Shown: positions 11,212-20,032 of the stretch, piece after piece
Numbering within the stretch: position 1 is the first letter of the stretch
Layout of the letters: the number at the start of each line of letters is the position of its first letter
NCBI GenBank assembly: GCA_020026415.1
Contig: JAHHQL010000002.1
Coordinates: forward strand, 62,001-126,000
From: Alistipes sp.
Lineage (GTDB): Bacteria; Bacteroidota; Bacteroidia; Bacteroidales; Rikenellaceae
Length of the DNA stretch: 64,000 nucleotides
Direction of reading: 5' to 3'
Translations under genes and position numbers: made by a program
Notes under the pieces: model-generated
The model's input: only the letters and a program-made list of their open reading frames with translations
What the model was told of the DNA's origin: nothing
Database searches by the model: none

Positions 11212-12063
11212 GTTGTTGATGCACCGCTCCAGTGAGGTCTCCCAATGGGGAATCCCGATGGAGAAGGTCTTTTTGAATTTCGATTTGTCCAAGATCGAGA
11301 AATTCGGACGGACGGCCTTTGTGGGGTACTCCTCCGATCGGCACGGACGGATCTTGCACTCGGTGTGTCCCGCGATGCGGGCAATGGCGCAGGCGAAGAC
11401 GTACCACGAAATCACGCCCTCGTTTGTGTAGTGATACAGACCCTCGTGACCCTCATAGAGGCGTTCCTCGCAAATCTTGAAAATCACCGAGGCCAGGTCG
11501 GCGGCATAGGTCGGCGTGCCGATCTGGTCAAAAACCACATTCAATTCGGGGCGGGTTTCGGTCAGGTGCAACATGCGTTTGACGAAATTCACGCCAAATT
11601 CGCTGTATAACCATGCCGTGCGGAGGATCACGTGACGGCATCCCGATGCGGTGAGTGCCTCTTCGCCGTGGAGTTTCGTAAGTCCATATACGTTAAGGGG
11701 TGCGGGCGCGGCATCCTCGGTAAACGGTTTGTTGGTGACCTCACCGCCGAAAACATAGTCCGTCGAGATGTGGATCATAAATCCGTGGCGCGATGCCATG
11801 GCGCGGGCAAGCGTCCCGACAGCGGTGGCGTTAAGAGCCTCGGCGCGTTCCCGATCCTCCTCGGCCTGTTCCACATTGGTGTAGGCGGCGCAGTTGATCA
11901 CAAGGTCGATCTTTTCGTTTCGGATGAAGGTTTCGACCGCCTCCGGGTCGGTGATGTCCAGATCCCAGATGTCCGTAAAAATATAATGATCGTTGCTTTT
12001 GCGCGATGCCACGCGCAGGGAGTTACCCAACTGTCCGTTGCCTCCCGTCACTAAAATATTCAT
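11200..12063 (-). CDS. rfbD: dTDP-4-dehydrorhamnose reductase
   Basis: A 287-residue extended short-chain dehydrogenase, the last step of dTDP-L-rhamnose synthesis. The start at 12063 puts the nucleotide-binding MNILVTGGNGQLGNSL at the N-terminus, and it overlaps the rfbC stop by ATGA. Other motifs are DLDITD, NCAAYTNVEQAEED, STDYVFGG and the catalytic YGLTKLHGE (Tyr, Lys). The frame is open further upstream, but that part lies inside rfbC and is rejected. RmlD is favoured over other SDRs by its partner gene. Confidence 0.95.
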   Translation of the reverse strand: MNILVTGGNGQLGNSLRVASRKSNDHYIFTDIWDLDITDPEAVETFIRNEKIDLVINCAAYTNVEQAEEDRERAEALNATAVGTLARAMASRHGFMIHISTDYVFGGEVTNKPFTEDAAPAPLNVYGLTKLHGEEALTASGCRHVILRTAWLYSEFGVNFVKRMLHLTETRPELNVVFDQIGTPTYAADLASVIFKICEERLYEGHEGLYHYTNEGVISWYVFACAIARIAGHTECKIRPCRSEEYPTKAVRPNFSILDKSKFKKTFSIGIPHWETSLERCINNLKG

Positions 12064-12635
12064 TTTTTGTAGAGTTTGTCGGTTTCGATAAAAGGCGATG
12101 TGAAATCCTTGAAAAGAGGATGACGGAGGTCTTTTTCGCTGAGAATTGCTTCCGATGGCGGAATCTGCCAATCAATGTTCAGAAAAGGATCGTCCAACGT
12201 GATGCCGCCCTCGGATTCGGGACAGTAGAAATTGTCGCATTTGTACTGGAATACCGCCGTGGGGCTCAACACCGAGAATCCGTGGGCAAATCCGCGCGGA
12301 ACAAAGAGTTGAAGGTGGTTTTCCGCAGAGAGTTCCACCGAAGTCCACTTACCATAGGTGGGGGAATCGAGCCTCAGATCGACCACTACATCGAGTACCC
12401 GTCCCGAAGTGCACCGCACGAGTTTGGACTGGGTGTGGGGCGGTCGCTGGAAGTGCAGACCGCGGATCACGCCCCGCGACGAACGACTCTCGTTATCCTG
12501 CACAAAACGCACGGGCATGACCTGTTCGTCAAATTCGCGTTGGGAATACGATTCGAAAAAATAGCCGCGGGCATCGTTGAAAATGTGCGGGCGGAGGATT
12601 ATAACGCCATCCAATTCGGTTTTGATTATTTCCAT
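12060..12635 (-). CDS. rfbC: dTDP-4-dehydrorhamnose 3,5-epimerase
   Basis: A 191-residue cupin-fold epimerase that converts dTDP-4-keto-6-deoxyglucose to the L-lyxo form used by RfbD. Family motifs are DARGYFFESY, QDNESRSSRGVIRGLHFQ (with the catalytic His in RGLHFQ), VRCTSGRVLDVVVDLR and FVPRGFAHGFSVLS. The product feeds surface polysaccharide. It is the first gene of the rfbC-rfbD pair, with a promoter at 12687-12656 and an ATGA overlap with rfbD. The rfbA and rfbB genes are not in the window, so that half of the pathway must be elsewhere. Confidence 0.95.
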   Translation of the reverse strand: MEIIKTELDGVIILRPHIFNDARGYFFESYSQREFDEQVMPVRFVQDNESRSSRGVIRGLHFQRPPHTQSKLVRCTSGRVLDVVVDLRLDSPTYGKWTSVELSAENHLQLFVPRGFAHGFSVLSPTAVFQYKCDNFYCPESEGGITLDDPFLNIDWQIPPSEAILSEKDLRHPLFKDFTSPFIETDKLYKK

Positions 12636-12655
12636 CGTTTTATCGGCTTATTCAA

Positions 12656-12687
12656 CAAAGATACGTAAACGGGCGTGATCTGCCAAA
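12656..12687 (-). promoter_or_regulatory. Promoter of rfbC-rfbD
   Basis: On the minus strand TTTG (12687-12684) and TATCTTTG (12663-12656) are 20 bases apart, a full match to the Bacteroidota consensus. Confidence 0.75.
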
Positions 12688-12777
12688 TTAAACGCATTTG
12701 TTTTTCGGAGGCGGATTGCTCGGAAAGTATTGCTTTTTTTCCGATTTTTTGCGAATTTTGTGATTCGTGAAAATTTG

Positions 12778-13443
12778 ATGGAAACCATGATTTCTTGCTG
12801 TATATTTGATTTGGACGGTGTGATTGTCGATACCGCCCGATACCATTATTTGGCATGGCGTGAACTGGCCGCGGAACTCGGATTCGAGTTGCGGGAGGAT
12901 CAGGCCGAGGCCGTCAAGGGCGTGAGCCGTATGGCGTCGCTCGATATTGTACTTCGTGCGGGCGGCATGGAAGGCCGTTTTTCGGACGAGGTGAAGATGG
13001 CATTTGCCATGCGTAAAAATGAACGCTACCGCGAATTTATCTCGAAGATGACCCCCTCGGAGGTGTTGCCCGGCGTGGAGGATTTTCTGCGAGACCTTCG
13101 CGCAAACAATATCGGAATCGTCTTGGGATCGGCCTCGAAAAATACGCGGGCGATTCTGGAGCAGTGTCGGATCGGTCTATGGTTCGATGCGGTGGCGGAC
13201 GGGACGATGATCCGACACGGGAAACCCGACCCGGAGGTGTTTCTGAAAGGAGCGCAAATGGTCAAGAAAGATCCCGCGGAGTGTGTCGTTTTTGAAGATG
13301 CCGCAGCGGGTATCGAAGCCGCACGGCGTGGCGGTATGCGCTCGGTGGGTGTGGGTAAAAGTCCGTTGCTGGAGGCAGCCTCGATGCGCATAGAGTCGTT
13401 CGAGGGGTTCACGTTCGGCGAATTACGGCGGAAATTGGATTAA
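12778..13443 (+). CDS. pgmB: Beta-phosphoglucomutase (HAD family)
   Basis: A 221-residue HAD phosphatase-fold mutase converting beta-D-glucose 1-phosphate to glucose 6-phosphate. Catalytic motif I is FDLDGVIVDT (Asp nucleophile and acid/base Asp). The cap carries VKGVSRMASLDIVL, matching the beta-PGM substrate loop. Motif II is LGSASKN, and motifs III and IV are HGKPDPEVFL and VFEDAAAGIEAA. An upstream ATG at 12730 exists, but a GAATTTTG -7-like box at 12752-12759 implies transcription starts after it, so METMIS at 12778 is chosen. It is 10 bases before the GH65 phosphorylase, which makes its substrate. Confidence 0.93.
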   Translation: METMISCCIFDLDGVIVDTARYHYLAWRELAAELGFELREDQAEAVKGVSRMASLDIVLRAGGMEGRFSDEVKMAFAMRKNERYREFISKMTPSEVLPGVEDFLRDLRANNIGIVLGSASKNTRAILEQCRIGLWFDAVADGTMIRHGKPDPEVFLKGAQMVKKDPAECVVFEDAAAGIEAARRGGMRSVGVGKSPLLEAASMRIESFEGFTFGELRRKLD

Positions 13444-13453
13444 TTTTTAGGAT

Positions 13454-15706
13454 ATGAAGCATTGTTTGAAGACCGATCCGTGGATGTTGGTCGAGGAAGG
13501 GTTTGACCCCGCACGCATGAAGGCGTCGGAGTCGCTGTTCTCGATCGGTAACGGCATTATGGGCGGTCGCGGAAACTTCGAGGAGCATTATTCGGGCGAC
13601 TCGATGCAGGGAAACTATATCGGCGGGGTGTATTATCCCGACAAGACGCGGGTCGGCTGGTGGAAAAACGGCTATCCCGAATATTTCGCCAAGGTACTCA
13701 ATTCGGCATTCTGGATCGGTGCGGAGGTGACGGTCGATGACGAGCCGGAGGCGGTCGATCTGGCAAAATGCGAGGTAAGGGAGTTCCGCCGTGAGTTGGA
13801 TTTCCGTTGCTCGGTACTTCGCCGTCGGGTGGTTTTGAAAACCCCGTCGGGCGTCGAGTTGGAGTTGGAGTCGGAGCGTTTCGTGTCGATGCGTCGCCGT
13901 GAAACGGGCGTGGTGCGTTATGCGGTACGTCCGTTGAACCGCGCGTGTGATCTGACTTTTGCCGCCTATATCGAAGCCGATGTGCGTAACGAGGATGCCA
14001 ATTACGACGAATTGTTTTGGGAGGAGGTTGTGACCGAAAAGGACGGTGTGCAATGTCGCACGAAGAAAAGCGGCTTTGAAGTGGCGTGGTTCCAGCAAGT
14101 GGAGTTGGAAGGCGGTGCGATGGAGGATCACACCGAGCCGTGGCGGGTGCGTCAGACTGCCCGCGTACATTGCGAGCAGGGCGAGTGGAAGACCTTATAT
14201 AAATATGTGGGCATCTGTTCATCGCTGAACCATCCCGCCGGGGAGTTGGTCGGAGCGGCACGCAGGGCGGCACTCGATGCACGTCGGGTCGGATTCGGGG
14301 AGTTGCTTCGCGAGCAGACCGAGGCATGGGGCGAACGCTGGCATTCGGGCGATGTGGTCATCGAAGGTGACGAGCGGGCGCAACAGGGCATTCGTTTCTG
14401 CATCTTCATGTTGCTGCAAACCTACACAGGTGTGGATTCCCGCCTGAATATCGGCCCGAAGGGATTTACGGGCGAGAAGTATGGCGGCGTGACCTATTGG
14501 GACACGGAGGCCTATTGTCTGATGTTTTACTTGGCGACGGTCGGGCGCGATGTGGCGCGTCAGTTGCTGATCTATCGCTACAATCAGTTGGATCGCGCCA
14601 TCGAGAATGCCGCGAAGATCGGTTTCGGAGCGGGGGCGGCATTGTATCCGATGGTGACCATCAACGGCGAGGAGTGTCACAACGAGTGGGAGATCACCTT
14701 CGAGGAGATTCACCGCAATGGTGCGATTGCCTATGCCGTTTATAATTATGTGCGTTATACTCAGGATTGCGACTATCTGGCCGAATACGGTTTGGAGGTG
14801 CTGTTGTCGATCGCTCGGTTCTGGGCGCAGCGCATCACTTGGTCGGAGGCTCGCGGAAAGTATGTCCTGTTGGGCGTGACGGGTCCCAACGAGTACGAAA
14901 ACAACGTGAACAACAACTGGTACACCTCCTATATCGCCTGCTGGTCGATGCGTTATGCCGCCGAGGTGGCGCGTTGGGTACGGGAGAATCGTCCCGCAGA
15001 TTTCGAGCGCATCGTGAAAAAGCGTAATTTCGATTGTGACGCGGAGTGCGCCCGTTGGGAGGAGATCAACCGCAATATGTATTTTGCCGAGGACGAGAAG
15101 TCGGGGATTTTTCTCCAGCAGGACGGCTATCTGGACAAGGAACAGATCTTGGCGAAAGACCTCGATCCCGCGGAACGACCCGTCAATCAACATTGGTCGT
15201 GGGATCGCATCCTGCGTTCGTGCTTCATCAAGCAGGCCGATGTGTTGCAGGGTCTGTATTTCTTTGAGGATGATTTCGATTTGGAGACCATTCGCCGGAA
15301 CTACCTTTTCTACGAACCGCGCACGTTGCACGAATCGAGCCTTTCGCCCTGTGTGCACGGCATTCTGGCTGCGCGCTTGGGCATGGAAGAGAAGGCCTAC
15401 GAGATGTATCTGAGAACGGCGCGTCTGGATCTGGACGACTACAACCACGAAGCCGAGGAGGGGTGCCACGTCACCTCGATGGCGGGATCGTGGCTGTCGG
15501 TTGTGGAGGGATTCGGCGGTATGCGGATGCACGACGGTGTGTTGTCGTTTACGCCCAAACTCCCGAAAGAGTGGACACGGCTCGCCTTCAAGATCAATTA
15601 CCGCGGGCGGGTATTGTCGGTGGACATCACGCATCAAAAAGTTGAGGTGCTCCGTGAAGGTGATCCCGTCGAGTTGGAAATCAACGGCGAACGGAAGACA
15701 ATTTGA
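13454..15706 (+). CDS. GH65 family disaccharide phosphorylase, probably maltose phosphorylase
   Basis: A 750-residue inverting phosphorylase with the GH65 order: N-terminal beta-sandwich (1 to about 270), helical linker, (alpha/alpha)6 barrel and C-terminal beta domain. The catalytic acid is the Glu of GVTGPNEYEN (about E480). KGFTGEKYGGVTYWDTEAY and EECHNEWEITFEEIHRNG line the active site. No signal peptide, so it acts in the cytoplasm. Products are glucose plus beta-glucose 1-phosphate, which the adjacent beta-phosphoglucomutase brings into glycolysis. Maltose is the likeliest substrate from the VTGPNEYENNVNNN region, but trehalose, kojibiose or nigerose cannot be excluded by sequence alone. 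Confidence 0.9.
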   Translation: MKHCLKTDPWMLVEEGFDPARMKASESLFSIGNGIMGGRGNFEEHYSGDSMQGNYIGGVYYPDKTRVGWWKNGYPEYFAKVLNSAFWIGAEVTVDDEPEAVDLAKCEVREFRRELDFRCSVLRRRVVLKTPSGVELELESERFVSMRRRETGVVRYAVRPLNRACDLTFAAYIEADVRNEDANYDELFWEEVVTEKDGVQCRTKKSGFEVAWFQQVELEGGAMEDHTEPWRVRQTARVHCEQGEWKTLYKYVGICSSLNHPAGELVGAARRAALDARRVGFGELLREQTEAWGERWHSGDVVIEGDERAQQGIRFCIFMLLQTYTGVDSRLNIGPKGFTGEKYGGVTYWDTEAYCLMFYLATVGRDVARQLLIYRYNQLDRAIENAAKIGFGAGAALYPMVTINGEECHNEWEITFEEIHRNGAIAYAVYNYVRYTQDCDYLAEYGLEVLLSIARFWAQRITWSEARGKYVLLGVTGPNEYENNVNNNWYTSYIACWSMRYAAEVARWVRENRPADFERIVKKRNFDCDAECARWEEINRNMYFAEDEKSGIFLQQDGYLDKEQILAKDLDPAERPVNQHWSWDRILRSCFIKQADVLQGLYFFEDDFDLETIRRNYLFYEPRTLHESSLSPCVHGILAARLGMEEKAYEMYLRTARLDLDDYNHEAEEGCHVTSMAGSWLSVVEGFGGMRMHDGVLSFTPKLPKEWTRLAFKINYRGRVLSVDITHQKVEVLREGDPVELEINGERKTI

Positions 15707-15713
15707 CACCCCA

Positions 15714-15745
15714 AAAGGCGGCTTGAATTTCAAGCCGCCTTTTTC
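15714..15745 (+). terminator. Terminator after the GH65 gene
   Basis: AAAGGCGGCTTGA pairs with TCAAGCCGCCTTT across a short loop, followed by T residues. Confidence 0.85.
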
Positions 15746-16026
15746 TTGTGTTTCCATAAAAAGTACTGAAGAAGTATGACCTGTTTTTGAATACGGTTCT
15801 GTTAAAGTCGGAAAAAATAGTATAATCGTATGATTTGTGGATATTTAGTCGGAGGAATTTTCGCGGGATTTAAAAAAAATGTATCTTTATGAAATTATTT
15901 CACCAGACGGAAATATAATAACCTGCGAAGAATTGCGTTTGGTTATTGAAATTCTTAAAAAAACTACTTACGCGCCTATGAAATAAATTGCCTACGAATA
16001 ATTTAGAAAACATCAAAATATTCAAC
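15746..16026 (+). other. AT-rich leader region of the HtrA gene, with a possible 35-residue ORF
   Basis: The AT-rich gap before the protease gene. ATG at 15879 opens a 35-codon frame ending at 15986 (MYLYEIISPDG...TTYAPMK) that reads like a protein but has no other support. A TATCTTTA box at 15882-15889 lies within its start, so it may instead be a promoter. No RNA gene is seen. Confidence 0.35.
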
Positions 16027-17514
16027 ATGAACAAGGCATTTGTATTTTTAGGATTTGTTGCCGTTGCCATGCTCTGTGGAGCAGGTTCGGCATTGATGGT
16101 GACCGCTCACGAAAACAAAGCGGGAAATTTCTCGGAGACTGCAACTCCCGTCGAGACATTTGAAATGGATGAAAGTTCAAAGGCCGAATCCCGTTTTACG
16201 GCCGGTCAGTCGGAACGTTATCCCGATCTGACCTATGCCGCCGAAAGTGCCGTGAAGGGTGTAGTAAACGTCGAATCGGTGTTGCGCGTACCCGCACGGC
16301 ACGGATATGATCCCTTCTTCGACTTTTTCGGTATCCCTCACGGAGACAGCAGTGATGCGCAATACAGAGAGCGTCACGCCGGAGGTTCGGGTGTGATCAT
16401 CTCCTCGGACGGCTACATCGTCACGAACAACCATGTGGTCGAGGGTGCATCGAGCCTGCGTGTCCGTTTTAACGACGGCCGTAAGTTTGAGGCACGTCTG
16501 GTGGGAACCGATGCCACGACCGATATCGCACTTTTGAAGATCGACGCCAAAAAACTGCCCGCCATCCCCTTCGGATCGTCCGACGAGTTGCGTCTGGGCG
16601 AATGGGTGCTGGCCATCGGTTCGCCGTTTGACCTGCAATCGACCATCACGGCCGGTATCGTCAGCGCAAAGGCTCGTCAGTTGGGTGCCATCCCTTCGGA
16701 TTTTTCGATCGAGTCGTTCATTCAGACCGATGCTGCCGTCAATCCGGGCAATTCGGGCGGTGCACTGGTCAATACGCGCGGCGAGTTGGTCGGTATCAAT
16801 ACACTGATCAAAACCCAGACGGGAAACTACATCGGTTATTCGTTTGCCGTACCCGAATCCATCGTCAAGAAGGTCGTATGTGATCTGAAGGAGTTCGGTG
16901 TCGTACAGCGTGCCATCCTCGGCATCAGTTTCCGTATGGTCGATCAGGATTTCATTGATCAGATGGGTAAGGAACTCGGTGTGAAGGAACTGGGCGGTGC
17001 CTATGTCCTCCAGATCGTCGAGGGCGGTTCGGCTTCGGAAGCCGGCATCCGCAAGGGCGACATCATCACCGCAATCGACGGCCGTAAGGTGGAGAGCGGT
17101 TCCAACCTTCAGGAGTTCATCGCAAAGCACCGTCCCAACGACAGAGTGACGCTTACAATAAAAAGAGACGGTCAGGTGAAACAAATCGAGTGTACTTTGC
17201 GTAATAAAGCAGGGAAAACAGAATTGCTTTCGAAAAAGGATGTCGATGTCGTCGAGGCATTGGGCGGTCAGTTCGCAGATGCGGGCACCCGTCTGTGTCA
17301 GAAACTCGGTATCCGCGGCGGTGTCGAAGTGGTCGGCATCAAGGGCGACGGCGTATTGGCTCGTGCCCGCGTGAAGCGTGGTTTCGTCATCACCTACATC
17401 AATGACAAACCCGTCATGTCGCTCGGCGAAATGCAGCGTCTGCTCGAACCGATCCGTTCGATCGACGGTGTTTATCCCGACGGAAGATCCGCAACCTACA
17501 TCCTCGTGGAGTAG
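16027..17514 (+). CDS. degP: DegP/HtrA family periplasmic serine protease
   Basis: A 495-residue protein. The start at 16027 gives a signal peptide or N-terminal anchor (MNKAFVFLGFVAVAMLCGAG). The trypsin-like triad is His136 (TNNHVVEG), Asp166 (TTDIALLKID) and Ser243 (NPGNSGGAL). Two PDZ domains follow, at about residues 285-390 (GGSASEAGIRKGDIITAIDG) and 410-495 (ARVKRGFVITYINDKPV). It should degrade or refold damaged envelope proteins. The length is as usual for DegQ/DegP. It lies 90 bases before the primary sigma factor gene, a neighbourhood with a GC-rich hairpin (17521-17548) but no T run. Confidence 0.95.
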   Translation: MNKAFVFLGFVAVAMLCGAGSALMVTAHENKAGNFSETATPVETFEMDESSKAESRFTAGQSERYPDLTYAAESAVKGVVNVESVLRVPARHGYDPFFDFFGIPHGDSSDAQYRERHAGGSGVIISSDGYIVTNNHVVEGASSLRVRFNDGRKFEARLVGTDATTDIALLKIDAKKLPAIPFGSSDELRLGEWVLAIGSPFDLQSTITAGIVSAKARQLGAIPSDFSIESFIQTDAAVNPGNSGGALVNTRGELVGINTLIKTQTGNYIGYSFAVPESIVKKVVCDLKEFGVVQRAILGISFRMVDQDFIDQMGKELGVKELGGAYVLQIVEGGSASEAGIRKGDIITAIDGRKVESGSNLQEFIAKHRPNDRVTLTIKRDGQVKQIECTLRNKAGKTELLSKKDVDVVEALGGQFADAGTRLCQKLGIRGGVEVVGIKGDGVLARARVKRGFVITYINDKPVMSLGEMQRLLEPIRSIDGVYPDGRSATYILVE

Positions 17515-17604
17515 GTGTCAGCCCCCGCCCCTGCGTGGCGGGCTGTGGGGTGTGAGGGCGGATGATTGGAGAATACAATCATATTACAGGATATATATTA
17601 AGAG

Positions 17605-18465
17605 ATGCGTCAATTAAAAATTACGAAATCCATCACCAACCGTGAAAGTGCTTCATTGGACAAGTACTTGCAGGAAATCGGCAAGGAAGAACTGATCACG
17701 GTCGAGGAGGAGGTGGAACTCGCCCAGCGAATTAAAAAGGGTGATCAGGAAGCTCTGGAGAAACTGACGAAAGCCAACCTGCGTTTCGTCGTTTCCGTGG
17801 CAAAACAGTATCAGAATCAGGGTTTGAGCCTTCCCGATTTGATCAACGAAGGTAACTTGGGTCTGATCAAGGCCGCAGAGAAATTCGATGAAACCCGTGG
17901 TTTCAAATTCATCTCCTACGCCGTATGGTGGATTCGTCAGTCGATTCTTCAGGCTCTGGCCGAGCAGTCGCGTATCGTGCGTCTGCCGTTGAATCAGGTC
18001 GGTTCGCTGAACAAGATCAACAAGGCATTTGCCCGTTTCGAGCAGGAACACGAACGTACTCCGTCGCCCGATGAGTTGGCTTCGGAGTTGGAACTTCCGA
18101 AAGAAAAAGTCACCGATACGTTGCGTGTGGCAGGCCGTCACGTTTCGGTCGATGCCCCGTTTGCCGACGGTGAGGATAATTCGCTGCTCGACGTACTGGT
18201 CAATCCCGATTCGCCCAATGCCGACCGCGGACTGATCAACGAGTCGCTGGCCACCGAGGTGGAACGTGCTTTGGAGACGCTGACCGACCGTGAGCGTGAT
18301 ATTATCCGCTATTTCTTCGGTATCGGTTGCTCGGAGATGACGCTGGAGGAGATCGGCGAGAAATTCGATCTTACCCGTGAGCGTGTCCGTCAGATCAAGG
18401 AGAAGGCAATTCGTCGTCTGCGTCATTCGTCGCGTTCGAAATTGCTGAAGACATATCTGGGCTGA
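17605..18465 (+). CDS. rpoD: Primary sigma factor (RpoD/SigA type)
   Basis: A 286-residue short primary sigma factor, as usual in Bacteroidota, lacking region 1.1 and the non-conserved spacer. Region 1.2 is at SLDKYLQEIGKEELI, and region 2 has AKQYQNQGLSLPDLINEGN and the DNA-melting FISYAVWWIRQSI. Region 3 is around residues 150-200. Region 4 has ERDIIRYFFG and LTRERVRQIKEKAIRRLR, the -33-binding helix-turn-helix. This is the sigma factor expected to read the TTTG/TAnnTTTG promoters in this window. A strong terminator follows. Confidence 0.97.
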   Translation: MRQLKITKSITNRESASLDKYLQEIGKEELITVEEEVELAQRIKKGDQEALEKLTKANLRFVVSVAKQYQNQGLSLPDLINEGNLGLIKAAEKFDETRGFKFISYAVWWIRQSILQALAEQSRIVRLPLNQVGSLNKINKAFARFEQEHERTPSPDELASELELPKEKVTDTLRVAGRHVSVDAPFADGEDNSLLDVLVNPDSPNADRGLINESLATEVERALETLTDRERDIIRYFFGIGCSEMTLEEIGEKFDLTRERVRQIKEKAIRRLRHSSRSKLLKTYLG

Positions 18466-18496
18466 TGAGAGAGGCACCTTCCCTTAAAGGGAAAAC

Positions 18497-18532
18497 AAAA
18501 AGGGATGAACTGAAAAGTTCATCCCTTTTTTT
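18497..18532. terminator. Bidirectional terminator between rpoD and the leftward ABC operon
   Basis: A perfect 15-bp stem (AAAAAGGGATGAACT and its complement) with a GAAA tetraloop, flanked by A and T runs, so it can act in both directions. Confidence 0.9.
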
Positions 18533-18541
18533 GTGCCCTTA

Positions 18542-18919
18542 TCACCTCAATGTGGTGTAGGGCAGATCGGGAAGGATTTGCTCCTTACCGCCACACCACA
18601 TCTTTTTAAGGTGCGGCAGGCGGAGCGTATTGATATTCTTTTTCAGATAAAGCGTGTCCCCCGAAAGACGGACGTCCCCCTTTTCGGGCGGATTGGCAAA
18701 TCGGAGTTCGACGTGATCCCCCGAACGGGCGAAGGACATGCCTTTGCCGTCGGCTTCGATAATGGCAACGTGAATTTCGCGCGAGGAGAGTTGCGCGTAT
18801 AACTCTTTGAGCTGCGCCTCTTTCTCGGTGTAGAGCGAGAGCGAATTATAGACCGACACACCGATCAGCGTCAGCGTGAAGACGATAAAAATGATTGAGA
18901 TTATGTTACTTGTTTTCAT
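18542..18919 (-). CDS. Small membrane-anchored protein of unknown function
   Basis: A protein of 125 residues from the ATG at 18919 (an ATG at 18946 would add 9 residues). The N-terminal 25 residues are one hydrophobic segment, followed by a short coiled coil (EKEAQLKELYAQLSS) and a beta-rich domain with RLSGDTLYLKK. It is probably anchored in the inner membrane and faces outward. Family not recognised; the beta part recalls DUF2807-like head domains, but too little is present to say. It overlaps the GntR gene by 14 bases and is last in the ABC operon, so it probably serves that system. Confidence 0.6.
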   Translation of the reverse strand: MKTSNIISIIFIVFTLTLIGVSVYNSLSLYTEKEAQLKELYAQLSSREIHVAIIEADGKGMSFARSGDHVELRFANPPEKGDVRLSGDTLYLKKNINTLRLPHLKKMWCGGKEQILPDLPYTTLR

Positions 18920-19286
18920 GGCTTTTTTGATTTTGGTATTTTTCATAAAGGGCGCACAGTTCGTCGAGGGTAACTCCCGCCTGCGTCATGCGGGCGAAGA
19001 ACAGCGGAATCTCCTTTTCGGTGAACTCCTCCCTCAGGAGTTTTTGTCCCTGCTCCCCGGCATGATCCGAAACAAAGTAGCCGATACCGCGGCGGTTGAA
19101 GATCATGCCTTCCGCTTCGAGGCGGTTGTAGGCGCGTACGCAGGTGTTGGGATTGACCTGCAACTCGACGGCCAGATCCCTCAGCGAGGGAATACGTTCC
19201 CCAGAGGGGTACGTTCCGTCGGCAATGCGTCGGCAAATCAGATTGTAGATTTGCAGCCAGATGGGTTGGTTATCGTTGAAATCCAT
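18906..19286 (-). CDS. GntR family regulator, YtrA-like
   Basis: A 126-residue transcription factor. The winged helix takes residues 1-75 (PIWLQIYNLICRRIADGTYPSGERIPSLR, then the recognition helix VNPNTCVRAYNRLEAEG). Only about 50 helical residues follow, too short for a ligand domain, which is the mark of the YtrA subfamily. These sit in operons with ABC exporters and usually repress them. It is third in its operon, after the ATPase and permease, and likely acts on the repeats at 20889-20910. Confidence 0.9.
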   Translation of the reverse strand: MDFNDNQPIWLQIYNLICRRIADGTYPSGERIPSLRDLAVELQVNPNTCVRAYNRLEAEGMIFNRRGIGYFVSDHAGEQGQKLLREEFTEKEIPLFFARMTQAGVTLDELCALYEKYQNQKSHENK

Positions 19287-19288
19287 AA

Positions 19289-20026
19289 CTATCTTGTTTC
19301 ATATTCTTTTAATCGGAATCCGGTGTAGCACCACAGGTAAACGACCACACCCCACATCCAAAGATGGTAGATCACCCACGAGAAACCCCAGTTACTGATG
19401 GTGAGGGTGACATTCGGGTCGTCATGGAGCGTTACGCTGTTGTGGGATACGGGCAGCAGGGAGTTGAAGGTCACGCCGCCGAACTCCCACGACATGACAA
19501 AGAAGTTGATCACAACGATGACCAAAATCAATTGATTGGTCTTCAGGGAGGAGCCGAATATTACGGCCGGGGTGATCAATGCCATAAGAAGCGAGTTGTA
19601 GAGGATATTGCTCAAAAAGAAACTGTAATCGAGATGCACACTTTGGGGGGTAAGGTTATTGAGCGTAGTGACAATCCACAGTGCCACCAAAAATTCGAGG
19701 GTCGCCAGAATCGGGGAACGCAACGCCAGAAAAGTCATACGTTCGGTACGGCTTACGGGAAGCGTGAAGCCTAAGATGCGGCGTTTCGGGGAGGCGATAC
19801 CGCGGATCGCGAGGTAGGCGGTAAAGCCCAACCAAAAGATCCAGACAGAGGCTGCCCCCCAAAAGTAGATTTCGGCACTCCATACTTCGGGGCTCGAATT
19901 GAGGATGTAAAGCCCGAAAAACAGGGAGGCAAACATGACCCCGAGTGCGGTCAGAAAGACTTTTTGGTTTTCGAGGAAGTGTTTCTGAAACATTCCCGCG
20001 AGACGTTTATAACTAAGGGTATTCAT
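19289..20026 (-). CDS. ABC transporter permease (ABC-2 like)
   Basis: A 245-residue inner-membrane protein with about six hydrophobic segments: near residues 25-42, 55-75, 105-122, 140-160, 165-183 and 215-235. No signature beyond membrane topology is seen. It is 6 bases downstream of the ATPase gene and 2 bases upstream of GntR, so it is the membrane partner of that ATPase. The cargo is unknown; YtrA-linked systems are often tied to envelope stress or antimicrobial peptides. Confidence 0.8.
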   Translation of the reverse strand: MNTLSYKRLAGMFQKHFLENQKVFLTALGVMFASLFFGLYILNSSPEVWSAEIYFWGAASVWIFWLGFTAYLAIRGIASPKRRILGFTLPVSRTERMTFLALRSPILATLEFLVALWIVTTLNNLTPQSVHLDYSFFLSNILYNSLLMALITPAVIFGSSLKTNQLILVIVVINFFVMSWEFGGVTFNSLLPVSHNSVTLHDDPNVTLTISNWGFSWVIYHLWMWGVVVYLWCYTGFRLKEYETR

Positions 20027-20032
20027 AGTATG

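Noticed and set aside
17515..17604. GC-rich hairpin between degP and rpoD as a terminator
   Set aside because: The stem (17521-17548) is strong, but no T run follows, so it was not called.
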